Origin: Phenylobacterium sp. J367 | GTDB taxonomy: Bacteria; Pseudomonadota; Alphaproteobacteria; Caulobacterales; Caulobacteraceae | Assembly (NCBI RefSeq): GCF_024699985.1 | Contig: NZ_JAJONA010000001.1 | Span: 2,542,001-2,606,000 of the forward strand | Length of the DNA stretch: 64,000 bases | Direction: 5' to 3' | Shown here: one piece after another, positions 29,638-38,770 of the stretch | How positions within the stretch are numbered: position 1 is the stretch's first letter | Layout: the number at the start of each line of letters is the position of its first letter | Notes under the pieces: model-generated | Told to the model about the DNA's origin: nothing | The model's input: only the letters and a program-made list of their open reading frames with translations | Database searches by the model: none | Made by a program: the position numbers and the translations under genes

Positions 29638-31362
29638 ATGGCGAAAAAGCCGCTGCGCAGCCAGAGGAGCTATGGGAAGCTCGACCGTGACGGCTTCATC
29701 CACCGCAGCTGGATCAAGGGCACAGGCCTGCCCGACCACGTCCTCGACGGGCGGCCGATCATCGGCATCTGCAACACCTGGTCCGAGCTGGTCACCTGCC
29801 AGTTCCACCTGCGCGACCTCGCCGAGCATGTGAAGCGCGGCGTCTGGGAAGCCGGCGGCGTGCCGATCGAATTCCCGGCCATGAGCTTGCCCGAGACCCA
29901 GATGCGGCCGACGGCCATGCTGTTCCGCAACCTCCTGGCCATGGAGGTGGAGGAGAGCATCCGCGCCAACCCGATCGACGGGGTGGTCCTACTGGGCGGC
30001 TGCGACAAGACCACGCCCGGCCAGCTGATGGGGGCGGCGAGCGTGGACCTGCCGACCATGGTGGTCTCTTCCGGCCCGATGCTGAACGGCAAGTGGCAGG
30101 GCCAGGATATCGGCTCCGGCACCGACGTCTGGCGCTTCTCCGAGATGGTCCGCGCCGGCGAGATGAGCCTGAAGGACTTCCTTTCGGCCGAGAGCGCCAT
30201 GAGCCGCAGCCACGGGACCTGCAACACCATGGGCACGGCCTCGACCATGGCCAGCCTCATCGAGGCGCTGGGCATGAGCCTGCCGATGAACGCCGCCCTG
30301 CCGGGCGTCGACGCACGGCGCAAGACGATGTCCCACCTGACCGGCAACCGGATCGTCGAGCTGGTGAAGCAGGACGTGCGGGTGTCGCAGATCCTCACCC
30401 GCCAGGCCTTCGAGAACGCCATCGTCATGCACGCCGCTATCGGCGGCTCGACCAACGCCGTGGTCCACCTCCTGGCACTCGCCGGCCGGGTTGGCGTGGA
30501 GCTCACCCTCGAGGACTTCGACCGCATCGGCCGCGAGAGCCCGCTCCTGGTTAACCTGATGCCGTCCGGCCGCTTCCTCATGGAGGACTTCTGCTACGCC
30601 GGCGGCTGTCCGGCAGTGATGAAGGAGCTGGGAGACCGCTTCCGCCGCGACGCCTTGACGGTCAGTGGCATGACCCAGGGCGAGATCGCCGACGCCGCCG
30701 AGGTCTGGAACCGCGACGTGATCGGCTCGGTCGACCAGCCGATCGGACCGTCCTCCGGCGTCTGGGTGCTGAGCGGCAACCTCTGTCCGGACGGGGCCAT
30801 CCTGAAGCCCAGCGCCGCCACGCGCGAACTGCTCACCCACCGCGGTCGCGCCGTGGTCTTCGAGGACATCGAGGACTACCACGCCCGCATTGACGACCCG
30901 AATCTTGAGGTCGACGAGACCTCGATCCTGGTGCTCAAGGGCTGCGGGCCCAAGGGCTATCCGGGCATGCCGGAGGTCGGCAACATGGCCCTGCCGCCCA
31001 AGCTGCTACAGAAGGGCGTCCGCGACATGGTCCGCATCTCCGACGCGCGGATGAGCGGCACGGCCTACGGCACGGTGATCCTGCACGTCTCGCCAGAGGC
31101 CGAGGCCGGCGGACCGCTCGCCCTGGTGCGCAACGGCGACGAGATCGAATTCGACGGGCCCAACCGCACCCTCAACTTGCTGGTCAGCGAGGCGGAGCTC
31201 ACCAACCGCCGGCGCGCCTGGGAGGCCGTCCGCCAGCCCTCGCCGTTTACCCGAGGCTGGTACAAGCTCTACATCGACACGGTCATGCAGGCCGACCAGG
31301 GTGCCGACCTCAGCTTCCTGGTGGGCAACTCGTCGAGCGAAGTCACTCGGGAAAGCCACTGA
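29638..31362 (+). CDS. IlvD/Edd-family sugar-acid dehydratase (likely galactonate/arabinonate dehydratase)
   Basis: Iron-sulfur dehydratase of 574 residues that removes water from a sugar acid to give a 2-keto-3-deoxy acid. Three conserved Cys lie in GICNTWSEL, GGCDKTTPG and GTCNTMGTAS, and AIGGSTNAVVHLLALAGR is the family signature. The SHGTCNTMGTASTMASLIEA form and the total length fit the sugar-acid subgroup rather than dihydroxy-acid dehydratase IlvD itself. The stop overlaps the next start by one base (TGATG). With the SDR, kinase and aldolase downstream it fits D-galactonate dehydration, a step more often carried out by the unrelated enolase-superfamily DgoD. Confidence 0.85.
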   Translation: MAKKPLRSQRSYGKLDRDGFIHRSWIKGTGLPDHVLDGRPIIGICNTWSELVTCQFHLRDLAEHVKRGVWEAGGVPIEFPAMSLPETQMRPTAMLFRNLLAMEVEESIRANPIDGVVLLGGCDKTTPGQLMGAASVDLPTMVVSSGPMLNGKWQGQDIGSGTDVWRFSEMVRAGEMSLKDFLSAESAMSRSHGTCNTMGTASTMASLIEALGMSLPMNAALPGVDARRKTMSHLTGNRIVELVKQDVRVSQILTRQAFENAIVMHAAIGGSTNAVVHLLALAGRVGVELTLEDFDRIGRESPLLVNLMPSGRFLMEDFCYAGGCPAVMKELGDRFRRDALTVSGMTQGEIADAAEVWNRDVIGSVDQPIGPSSGVWVLSGNLCPDGAILKPSAATRELLTHRGRAVVFEDIEDYHARIDDPNLEVDETSILVLKGCGPKGYPGMPEVGNMALPPKLLQKGVRDMVRISDARMSGTAYGTVILHVSPEAEAGGPLALVRNGDEIEFDGPNRTLNLLVSEAELTNRRRAWEAVRQPSPFTRGWYKLYIDTVMQADQGADLSFLVGNSSSEVTRESH

Positions 31363-32117
31363 TGGCCCCCTACGCCAGCTATCCCAGCCTGCGCGGCCGC
31401 ACGGTGTTCATCACGGGCGGCGCGTCGGGCATCGGCGCCGAGTTCGTCGCCCAGTTCCATGCGCAAGGGTCGAAGGTCGCCTTCATCGACCTGCAGGAGG
31501 ACGACGGCCGGACGCGCGCCAACCGGCTCCTGGACGGTGTCTGGTTCCGGCGCTGCGACGTCACCGACGCGGCCGCCCTGCAGGCGGCGATCCGCGATGC
31601 GACCGAGGCCCTGGGCGCGGTCACCGTCCTGATCAACAACGTCGCGAACGACACCCGCCACAAGGCCGTCGAGACGGACATCGCCGCCTGGCATCGGGGT
31701 CTCGCGGTGAACCTTGATCCGACCTTCGTGGCGGCGACGACAGTCTATCCGATGATGAAGGCCGCCGGCGGCGGCTCGATCGTCAACGTCAGCTCGATCA
31801 ACGCCATCTGGGGCCCGGCGGACATGTCGACCTATGTGGCGGCCAAGGGCGCTATCAATTCCCTGTCCAAGGGCTTGGCCCGCGAGTGGGGCCCCGACAG
31901 GATCCGGGTGAACGCGCTGTCGCCGGGCTGGGTGATCACCGAGCGGCAGCTCGAACTCTGGCTGACGCCGGAGGCGGAGGCCGACTGGTCGACGCTGGTG
32001 GCCCTGAAGGACCGGCTGATGCCCGCGGACATCGCCCGCGCCGCCCTGTTCCTGGCGTCCGACGACAGCGCCATGATGACCGGTCAGAATATGATCGTGG
32101 ACGCGGGACGGCTCTGA
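31362..32117 (+). CDS. SDR oxidoreductase, probable galactose 1-dehydrogenase
   Basis: Classical short-chain dehydrogenase of 251 residues. The cofactor loop is TGGASGIGAEF, the structural motif NNVAND replaces the usual NNAG, VNVSSINAIWG carries the Ser, and STYVAAKGAI holds the catalytic Tyr-x-x-x-Lys. It overlaps the dehydratase stop and the DgoK start by one base each. In this operon the missing step is oxidation of D-galactose to galactonolactone, which SDRs of this kind perform. Oxidation of arabinose or fucose is also possible. Confidence 0.82.
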   Translation: MAPYASYPSLRGRTVFITGGASGIGAEFVAQFHAQGSKVAFIDLQEDDGRTRANRLLDGVWFRRCDVTDAAALQAAIRDATEALGAVTVLINNVANDTRHKAVETDIAAWHRGLAVNLDPTFVAATTVYPMMKAAGGGSIVNVSSINAIWGPADMSTYVAAKGAINSLSKGLAREWGPDRIRVNALSPGWVITERQLELWLTPEAEADWSTLVALKDRLMPADIARAALFLASDDSAMMTGQNMIVDAGRL

Positions 32118-33025
32118 TGGCGGAGGCCGCGCTGCTCGCCTGCGACTGGGGCACCACCACCCTTCGCGCCTGGACGCTGGACGCCGACGGCGGCGTGATC
32201 GACCACCGCGAGTTCGACGTCGGCGTCTCCCGTCTCGCGCCCGGCGAGGCCGCCGAGCGATTCCGCGACACCGTGCGCCCGGCGTTCGGCGCAGAGACCC
32301 TGCCGGCTATCCTCTGCGGCATGATCGGCTCGAACCTCGGCTGGACGGTCGCGCCCTACGCCGACTGCCCCGCCGGCCTCGACGACCTGGCCCGCTGCCT
32401 GATGGCCGTGGAGCCCGGCGTCCGGATCATCCCGGGCATGCGCAGCGTGGGCCTGGCCGGCGCGCCGGACGTCATGCGCGGCGAGGAGACCCAGCTGATG
32501 GGGTGGCTGGCCGCCGACCCCGCCCGCCGTCGGGGCCGGCGGGTAATCTGCCATCCGGGCACCCACGCCAAGTGGATGCTACTGGAGAACGGCCGGCTGG
32601 TCCGTTTCGTCACGGCCATGACCGGCGAGCTATTCGCCGTGCTCGGCCGCCACAGCGTGCTGAAGAGCGACGCGCCCGCTGGCGACGAGGCCGCCTTCGC
32701 CGAGGGGCTCGCGGCCGCCGGCGACGGCGACGCCCTGGCGGCCCGGCTGTTCACCGCCCGCTCGCGGGTGGTCGGCGGCCGCAAGCCGGCGGAGAGCACG
32801 CCGAGCTACCTCTCCGGCCTGCTGATCGGGGCCGAGGTCGCCGCCACGCCCCGGTTGCTCGGGCTGGTCGGCGACGAGCCGGTGACCCTGCTCGGCGACG
32901 CGGCGCTCTGTGCGCTGTACGAGACCGCGCTCACCCGGCGCGGGATCCCCCATGAGACCTTCGATGGGGAGGCGGCGGCGGTGGCCGGCCTCTACGCCCT
33001 GCATCAATTGGGAAGGGCGTCATGA
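32117..33025 (+). CDS. dgoK: 2-dehydro-3-deoxygalactonokinase
   Basis: Kinase of 302 residues that phosphorylates 2-keto-3-deoxygalactonate at O6. The N-terminal LLACDWGTTTLRAW is the DgoK phosphate-binding signature, and MRGEETQLMG, CHPGTHAKWM and FVTAMTGELFAVL are strongly characteristic of the family. Start and stop overlap the neighbours (TGATG before, ATGA after), so the operon is translated as a unit. It provides 6-phospho-KDGal for the aldolase that follows. Confidence 0.93.
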   Translation: MAEAALLACDWGTTTLRAWTLDADGGVIDHREFDVGVSRLAPGEAAERFRDTVRPAFGAETLPAILCGMIGSNLGWTVAPYADCPAGLDDLARCLMAVEPGVRIIPGMRSVGLAGAPDVMRGEETQLMGWLAADPARRRGRRVICHPGTHAKWMLLENGRLVRFVTAMTGELFAVLGRHSVLKSDAPAGDEAAFAEGLAAAGDGDALAARLFTARSRVVGGRKPAESTPSYLSGLLIGAEVAATPRLLGLVGDEPVTLLGDAALCALYETALTRRGIPHETFDGEAAAVAGLYALHQLGRAS

Positions 33026-33645
33026 CCCTCGACGAAGCCCTGAAGCGATGCCCCGTGGTGGCGATCGTCCGCGGCGTCCGGCCGGACGAGGTGTTGGACC
33101 ACGCCGCCGCCCTGCTGGAGGCCGGCGTGGTCGGCATGGAGGTTCCACTCAATTCCCCCGACCCGTTCGACAGCATCCGCAGCCTCGCCGCCGAGTTCGG
33201 CGACCGGATGGTGGTCGGCGCCGGAACCGTGCTCGCGCCCGGGCAGGTGGACGCTGTAGCGGAGGCCGGCGGTCGGATCATCGTCGCACCGAACATCCGC
33301 CCTGAGGTGATTGCCCGCGCGGTGGCGCGGGGCCTGGATCCCGCGCCTGGCTTCGCCACCGCCGGCGAGGCCTTCACCGCCATCGAGGCGGGCGCGCGGC
33401 ATCTGAAGCTGTTCCCCGCCGTCACCTATGGCCCGGCCCACGTGAAGCAGCTGAAGGCTGTGCTGCCGGCCCAGGCGGTGGTCTGGGCGGTTGGCGGGGT
33501 CGGCCCCGATAGCATGGCCGACTGGTGGGCCGCCGGCTGCCGCGCCTTCGGTCTTGGCGGCGAACTCTACCGCGCCGGGCAGTCGGTTGCTGAAACCCGC
33601 GAGAAGGCCCTTCGGGTCATGGCGGCCATAAGCGGATTAGCCTGA
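33022..33645 (+). CDS. dgoA: 2-dehydro-3-deoxy-6-phosphogalactonate aldolase
   Basis: KDPG/KDPGal-type class I aldolase of 207 residues that cleaves the product of DgoK to pyruvate and glyceraldehyde 3-phosphate. VVAIVRGVRPDE is the N-terminal signature, GMEVPLNSPD carries the conserved Glu, and RHLKLFPAVTYGP the Schiff-base Lys. It begins four bases inside dgoK (ATGA). It completes a De Ley-Doudoroff set with the SDR, dehydratase and kinase. Only a galactonolactonase is not seen; lactone opening may be spontaneous or encoded elsewhere. Confidence 0.93.
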   Translation: MTLDEALKRCPVVAIVRGVRPDEVLDHAAALLEAGVVGMEVPLNSPDPFDSIRSLAAEFGDRMVVGAGTVLAPGQVDAVAEAGGRIIVAPNIRPEVIARAVARGLDPAPGFATAGEAFTAIEAGARHLKLFPAVTYGPAHVKQLKAVLPAQAVVWAVGGVGPDSMADWWAAGCRAFGLGGELYRAGQSVAETREKALRVMAAISGLA

Positions 33646-34138
33646 GAATCTGACCGGCAGCCTTGCAACGATCGAATTCCCTTCAGGATCGAGGCTCAGA
33701 CGCGACAGGCGCTTCTAGGGGCGGCACGCGCGTTGCCGTGTCGCCCAATCGCCTCTTGGCCGCGGGAAGCAGGGTCAATCCGCCGGAAATACAGCAACGT
33801 TACCCGCGGCGCTGCACACCTCGATCACCCTCCGCTCCTGGGTGCTACCCTTCTCGGACCTTCGAAAGGTCGGCTTTGAGCGGTGCGCTTTCTGGGGCAA
33901 TGCCTTCGGCCGAGACTGCCGCACTTCCACGGGAGCCATCGACCTCCACGAGCTCCGCTGAATCCTCGAAGTAGCAATGACACTCGTCCACGGCCGGCTC
34001 TACGCCGCCGTTGGTTCCGCTGCCTTGTCTGGTGCAAGCAGGCGCTCTCGCGCGAGGCGCGACCCTGAGGTCGGTCAACACAGGGGAAAGTTTCTCGCTC
34101 CTGACCGTCTCCGGCCGCGCTGTCCGGGAGAGGCGGAC
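33646..34138. other. Long intergenic region with no assignable gene
   Basis: Nearly 500 bases between the galactose operon and the low-oxygen cluster. On the minus strand, 33845-34081 reads an acidic peptide (VEPAVDECHCYFEDSAELVE, then KADLSKVREG) that can be extended through a one-base shift to ERRVIEVCSAAGNVAVFPAD ending near 33779. I do not recognise it. It could be a small gene, a gene remnant or chance. Confidence 0.3.
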
Positions 34139-34152
34139 TTGATGACGGTCAT
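34139..34152. promoter_or_regulatory. FNR/FixK-type box upstream of the alcohol dehydrogenase
   Basis: TTGATGACGGTCAT matches TTGAT-N4-GTCAA except the last base. It ends 53 bases before ATG 34206, where a class II FNR/FixK site would lie. Other members of this series are at 39666, 41306, 41517, 42142, 43108, 59238, 60881 and 61949. Confidence 0.55.
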
Positions 34153-34205
34153 GGCCCTCGATCGGCGGCGGCGCAGACTACGGCGTCCGTCCTCCGGAGG
34201 CCGTC

Positions 34206-35212
34206 ATGCTTGCGATGGTGCTGCACGAGCCGCGAACGCCGCTGCGGCTGGAAGTCCGCCCCGACCCTGAACCGTCTTCCGGCGAGGTGCGAATCCGGGT
34301 CCGCGCCTGCGGCGTGTGCCGCACGGATCTGCACGTCGTGGACGGTGATCTCGCGCCGCGCCGGTCGAGCGTTGTCCCGGGGCATGAGATCGTTGGCGTG
34401 GTGGACGCCCTCGGCGACGGGGTGGAGGGCGGCCTCCTCGGGCGCCGGGTCGGCGTGCCTTGGCTGGGCGAGACCTGCGGCCGGTGCAGCTATTGCGCGA
34501 CCGGCGAGGAGAACCTCTGTGACCGGCCAAGCTTCACCGGCTGGACCCGCGATGGCGGCTATGCCGACACCGCGATCGCTCGCGCGGAATTCGTGTTTCC
34601 TGTGCCGGAGGACCTGTCTGATCTTGAGGCGGCGCCGCTCATGTGCGCGGGCCTTATCGGCTACCGGTGCTGGCGCAAGGCGGAGGCGGCGCGCCCGGTT
34701 CGGCGCCCTCGGTCTCTACGGGTTCGGCGCGGCGGCCCACCTGCTCGCGCAGCTCGCGGCTCACGTCGGCCAGAGCGTCTATGCCTTCACTCGCGAGGGC
34801 GACGCCGCCGCTCAGGACCTGGCGCGGGAGGTGGGATGCGCCTGGGCGGGGGCCTCGGGCGACGCTCCGCCGGAGCCGCTCGATGCGGCGATCATCTTCG
34901 CACCGGTGGGCGAACTGGTGCCCTTTGGCCCTGCGGGCGGTACGCAAGGGCGGCGCGGTAGTGTGTGGCGGCATTCACATGAGTGATCTGCCGAGCTTTC
35001 CCTACAGCCTTCTCTGGGAGGAGCGACGGCTCGTCTCGGTCGCCAACCTCACGCGTCGGGACGCCCAGGCCTACCTGCCCCTGGCGGCGCGCGCCGGCGT
35101 CCGGCCGCACGTCACGGCCTACGACCTGAGGTCCGCCAACCAGGCGCTGACGGACCTGCGCGCCGGCGCGTTCGCCGGCGCCGCCGTCCTCGTGCCCCGG
35201 CTCAGTGGCTGA
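34206..35212 (+). CDS. Zinc-dependent alcohol dehydrogenase (two frameshifts)
   Basis: Medium-chain dehydrogenase of about 335 residues. The catalytic zinc ligands are the Cys in CGVCRTDLH and His-Glu in PGHEIVG. The structural zinc loop is [15 protein letters not shown]. The coenzyme fold ([17 protein letters not shown]) is in a different frame from the first 160 residues because of a shift near 34690; a second shift is near 34930. It ends [20 protein letters not shown] precedes ATG 34206. Zinc ADHs of this propanol-preferring type are common beside universal stress proteins; reduction of aldehydes when oxygen is short is the likely role. The end meets the convergent USP gene. Confidence 0.85.
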
Positions 35213-36074
35213 GGAGAAGGTAGCGCGTCGGGTGGGAGAGCAGGGCGCGCGTTACCCCGCCGAACACCCATTCCGCCAGCCGACTGTGACCATAGGCGCC
35301 AGCGACGATCAGGTTCGCGCCGATCGCGGCGGCCTCGGCGTTCAGCTCGTCGGCGACGCTGCCATCGGGCGCGGTGACCACGTGGGCGCGGGCCGGAACG
35401 CCGCGCCGCCGAAGGGCGTCCACCACATCCTGGGTGGAGGTGCGGCTGTCGTCGACCTGAGCTTCCGTGCACACGCTCATCACCACGACGTCGTCCGCGT
35501 CGGCCAGCAGGGGAAGCGCGTCGGCCACGGCGCGGCGGGATTCCCGCGTATCTTTCCAGGCGATCACCACGGCGCGGGGGTGCGGCGCCGGCGGATCGGC
35601 CGGCGCCACCAGAACAGGCTTGCCCGCCCGCAGGACGACCTCCGCCGGATCGGCGACGCGAAAGGCGTTGATGGGCGGCGAGCCCGCACCCATGACGATC
35701 AGGTCGGCCGCACGCGAGAGAAGGACCAGAGCGTCGGCCGGCGCCATCCGGGCGGCGCGCCATTCGCCGTCTGCTTCGGCGCCGTCACGGCGGAACGACT
35801 CTTCCGCGCGCTCGAGGTTGGCGTCGACCTCATGGGCCAATTGGTCGAACACCTGCGCGGTCATCTCTGCGCCGTAGGGATCCGCGACGGGAATCGGCTC
35901 CACCGTTTCCGCTTCCAGGCCGATGAGCCTCGCGCCAAAGCGCTTCGCAAGGCCGGCTGCGACCTCCGTGCGCCGGGAAGAGGCGAGGCCAGGTTCCACG
36001 TGGACGAGCACGCAATCGTAGCAACCGGTACGGGCCGGGCGGTTAAGGGTGGTCTGGTCTCGGGCTTGCGTCAT
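35202..36074 (-). CDS. Universal stress protein, tandem-domain type
   Basis: About 290 residues with two UspA folds. The first begins CVLVHVEPGLASSRRTEVAA and the second RAVVIAWKDTRESRRAVADA. The final VAGAYGHSRLAEWVFGGVTR is the GxxGHS...GGVT nucleotide-binding segment of USP domains. Start ATG 36074 has GGGAGG six bases upstream. It sits between the zinc ADH and a Crp/Fnr regulator. A paralogue with the same two-domain plan is at 38746-39594. Function in the cell is unknown beyond ATP binding and survival under stress in this family. Confidence 0.88.
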   Translation of the reverse strand: MTQARDQTTLNRPARTGCYDCVLVHVEPGLASSRRTEVAAGLAKRFGARLIGLEAETVEPIPVADPYGAEMTAQVFDQLAHEVDANLERAEESFRRDGAEADGEWRAARMAPADALVLLSRAADLIVMGAGSPPINAFRVADPAEVVLRAGKPVLVAPADPPAPHPRAVVIAWKDTRESRRAVADALPLLADADDVVVMSVCTEAQVDDSRTSTQDVVDALRRRGVPARAHVVTAPDGSVADELNAEAAAIGANLIVAGAYGHSRLAEWVFGGVTRALLSHPTRYLLLSH

Positions 36075-36130
36075 GGCGAGCCTCCCTTCGAATGCGGCCG
36101 GCGCAAGGCCCGCGGCCGCACGGGCCTGGA

Positions 36131-36781
36131 TCATTCGGCGAGCCGCTCGAGGGCGTCCCTCTGCTTCACGGAGAACCGGCGGGCCGCGGCGAATTCGACG
36201 ATCGCGGCGTCTTGCAGCTGCGTCAGGGTTCTCGAGACGGTTTCGATGGTGAGACCGAGATAGTCGGCCATGTCCTGACGTCCCATGGGGAGCTCGACAG
36301 CTGGATGAGGGCACCTGTCCGCCTGGTTCAAGAGAAAGGCGGCCACCCGCTCGCGGGCGGACCTGCAGCTCAGCAGCATCAGATGGCTCTGGGTGCGTCC
36401 GAGCTCCTTGTGCGTCTCGGCGAGGATCGCGGCCTGCATCGCAGCCTCGCCCGCGAAGGCGCGCACCGCGGTCCGCTTCAGGACCTGGACGACGCCGTCT
36501 GTCAGGACTTCCGCGGAGAAGCGGTGCCTGGGGCCGGCCTCGAGGCCGAAGAGATCGCCAGCGTAGTAGAAGTCGCCGAGGAGCCGGCGCCCGTCGCTTG
36601 CGAAGCGTACGGTCCGGACGGTCCCCGACACCACGCGATAGAGGAACTCCGCCTCGTCGTCCTGGGCATAGACCTCGGCATTGCGGGCGAAGCGCATCGG
36701 CGTGCCCAGCCGGTCCATCACCTCGACGATGCCCATGGCCTCTTCGGACGCTGGTGTGCGGGAAGCGTACGCCTGGGACAT
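36131..36781 (-). CDS. Crp/Fnr-family regulator, FixK-like
   Basis: Cyclic-nucleotide-fold domain (AEFLYRVVSGTVRTVRF, FGLEAGPRHRFSAEVL) followed by a winged helix. The recognition helix, PMGRQDMADYLGLTIETVSR, has the E..SR pattern of FNR/FixK proteins that bind TTGAT-N4-ATCAA. There is no N-terminal Cys cluster, so it should not hold an FNR iron-sulfur cluster and would be regulated otherwise, as FixK is. One Cys sits in LLSCRSARERV, a place conserved in many FixK proteins. ATG 36781 is preferred; the frame extends to 36838. Matching boxes stand before several genes nearby, so it is the probable local activator. Confidence 0.88.
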   Translation of the reverse strand: MSQAYASRTPASEEAMGIVEVMDRLGTPMRFARNAEVYAQDDEAEFLYRVVSGTVRTVRFASDGRRLLGDFYYAGDLFGLEAGPRHRFSAEVLTDGVVQVLKRTAVRAFAGEAAMQAAILAETHKELGRTQSHLMLLSCRSARERVAAFLLNQADRCPHPAVELPMGRQDMADYLGLTIETVSRTLTQLQDAAIVEFAAARRFSVKQRDALERLAE

Positions 36782-37120
36782 GTGGCAGATCCTTGCTCGA
36801 TCGGCTTCACTGTGGGCCCAACGGGCGCCGTTCGACATTCGTGGCGGCTACTTACGTAGTTCCCCGGAAGGCGCCGGCTTGGCCGTGCTTCTGGTCGTAA
36901 CCACGGGCGTGGCGGCGCCGGTTCTCCGCTGGATCTTCGGAGCCTACGGAGTGAGGGCGCTTGACCGTGGAATCTTCTGGATCAGCGGACGGCGCATTCG
37001 GCCGCGGATCCTGCTCGGCGGGGTCGGCGGCGGCCCGCGGGACCGCGATGACCGACGGCTGGAGGCGCCTTGACGGGCGGGCGGATAGCGAAGCCTCCGC
37101 AGTCTGTGACGCAGCGCCCG
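36782..37120. other. Intergenic region upstream of the FixK-like gene
   Basis: About 340 bases between the divergently oriented ends of the neighbours. I see no FNR box, tRNA or convincing open frame here. Codon-like structure is absent on both strands, though the minus strand lies open as a fortuitous extension of the DUF308 frame. Confidence 0.4.
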
Positions 37121-37676
37121 TTACGCGCGACGCGCCGTTGTGGCCAGGGCGACCAGGCCCATCCCGGTGGTCACGAACGCCAGTCCGAGCAGGAGGCCCG
37201 CTTCTCCGGCGTTTCCGCCTGCGACCTGCAGGCCAATCAGGGCCGCCGCCACGGAGGCTCGCGAGCGCCGAGCCGAGCACCCAGCGCCAGGCCCACAACG
37301 GTCTGAGGCGCAGCGCCATGGCCAACTGGACGCCGCCGTCCGTCACCAGAGCGGCGACCAGCACGATGACCACCGTGAGCGCGCCGACAGTCGGCCGCAG
37401 CGTCAGCAGCACCCCGCTTGCGGTCACCAGCAGAGCGCTCAGCAGGGCGGCCAGACGCAAAGCCGGCGGCGAGACCAGCAGGGCGACGGGCAGCATCACC
37501 GCGCCCGCCAGCCAGAGCGTCCATCCGGCGGCGAAGCCGAGGATCACGACCGGCGCCGGGTGGGCTGCGGCCGCCAGGCCGACGCCGACCATCGCCAGGC
37601 CGGCCAGGAGCAGCGTCGGAGCCCGGCTTGGTGTGGCGGCGAACAGGGGCGGGGGCAGGGCGCGGGCGGGCGTCAC
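37121..37676 (-). CDS. Small multi-spanning membrane protein, DUF308/HdeD-like (frameshifted)
   Basis: About 185 residues made almost wholly of hydrophobic helices: LLLAGLAMVGVGLAAAAHPA, LRLAALLSALLVTASGVLLT, then a final LLLGLAFVTTGMGLVALAT. The short helix pairs separated by Pro/Arg turns resemble HdeD/DUF308 proteins (acid-stress membrane proteins). A shift near 37260 joins the last 45 residues, ending at TAA 37121-37123. GTG 37676 overlaps the stop of the AI-2E family gene (GTGA), so the two are coupled. Function unknown. Confidence 0.6.
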
Positions 37677-38770
37677 GGCCTGACCTCGGTCGCCGGCGAC
37701 GCCAGGGCATCCCCGAGCAGCCGTTCCACGTAGAGAATGCGCACGAGCACATGCGCGATCACTGCCAGCGGGGTGGCGAACAGCACGCCCATCGGACCCA
37801 GGAGCACGCCCATCGCCAGCACCGCGAAGAGCGTGACCGCCATCGGCAGCTCGACCATCTGTCTCAGCACCAAGGGCGTGATCACATTGGCTTCGACCTG
37901 CATGGCGCAGACATAGATCACCGCCGCCCAGGCGAAGGTTGTCGGCCCCTCCGAGAGGGAGACCAGCAGACCGACGGCCATGGCCGCCGCGGGTCCGACG
38001 ACCGGAACAAACTGTCCGGCGCCGGCCAGCAGTCCGAGACCCAGGGGCGCCGGCGCTCCAATGATCCAGAGCCCGAGGCCGGTCGTCAGCCCCACGAGCA
38101 CCATGGAGATCACCTGTCCGGCCAGCCATCTGCGCAGCGCCAGGCCGCAGGCGTCAAGGACCCGCGCGGCCTCCGCCCGGGCCGGCCGCGGTAGCAGGCT
38201 CAGGAAGCCCTGCTGATAGGTGGCGGGATGGAACGCCAGGTAGAGCCCTGCGAAGAGCGCGATGATCGCACCGGCGACGCCCGACACCGCGCTTCGGGCG
38301 AGGGGTCCGAGCCAGGCGATCAGGCCTCCGCCGTCCTCGAGCCGGTGGAGGTCGGCCAGCAGCAGCGCTCCCAGCGGCGAGCGACCGAGGTCGGCCTGCA
38401 GGCCTCGCCACGCCGCAGGGACGAGATCCGAGAGCGTCTGGAGCTGACGCATGGCCTCCCATCCGAACAACCAGGCGGAGAGGACGATAAGACCGGTCGT
38501 CAGCAGCATCGCCAAGGTGAGCGCGATCGCCTGGTTCAGCCGCCCGAACCGGGCGATTGGCTCAGCCAGGGCGTGCAGCACGACGGCTGCGAGGATCGCG
38601 CCGAACCCGAGCAGCAGCACGTCCGACAGCCGGATGACGAGCGCGACGAGGAAAAGCATGGCGACGAAGATCGCCGCGCGGTGGACGAACGCGAAGTCGT
38701 CGAGTCGGGGCCGGGGGAGGCCTCCGGCATTTGTTGTGGCGGCGCTCAATGCGACAGGAAGGCGGGGCAC
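37673..38770 (-). CDS. AI-2E family transporter (YdiK/PerM-like membrane protein)
   Basis: 365 residues with about eight predicted membrane helices. The LGLGLLAGAGQFVPVVGPAAAM region is the conserved P.iG motif of this family, and the C-terminal LRQMVELPMAVTLFAVLAMG with LGPMGVLFATPLAVIAHV is also typical. Family members export autoinducer-2 or act as Na+/H+ antiporters; which applies here cannot be told. Its first 25 bases overlap the end of the USP gene upstream. It is followed by the DUF308-like gene with a four-base overlap. Confidence 0.85.
   Translation of the reverse strand: MPRLPVALSAATTNAGGLPRPRLDDFAFVHRAAIFVAMLFLVALVIRLSDVLLLGFGAILAAVVLHALAEPIARFGRLNQAIALTLAMLLTTGLIVLSAWLFGWEAMRQLQTLSDLVPAAWRGLQADLGRSPLGALLLADLHRLEDGGGLIAWLGPLARSAVSGVAGAIIALFAGLYLAFHPATYQQGFLSLLPRPARAEAARVLDACGLALRRWLAGQVISMVLVGLTTGLGLWIIGAPAPLGLGLLAGAGQFVPVVGPAAAMAVGLLVSLSEGPTTFAWAAVIYVCAMQVEANVITPLVLRQMVELPMAVTLFAVLAMGVLLGPMGVLFATPLAVIAHVLVRILYVERLLGDALASPATEVRP

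Noticed and set aside
36131..36781. Oxygen sensing by an FNR-type iron-sulfur cluster
   Set aside because: The N-terminal Cys cluster needed for this is absent, so the protein is FixK-like rather than a direct oxygen sensor.
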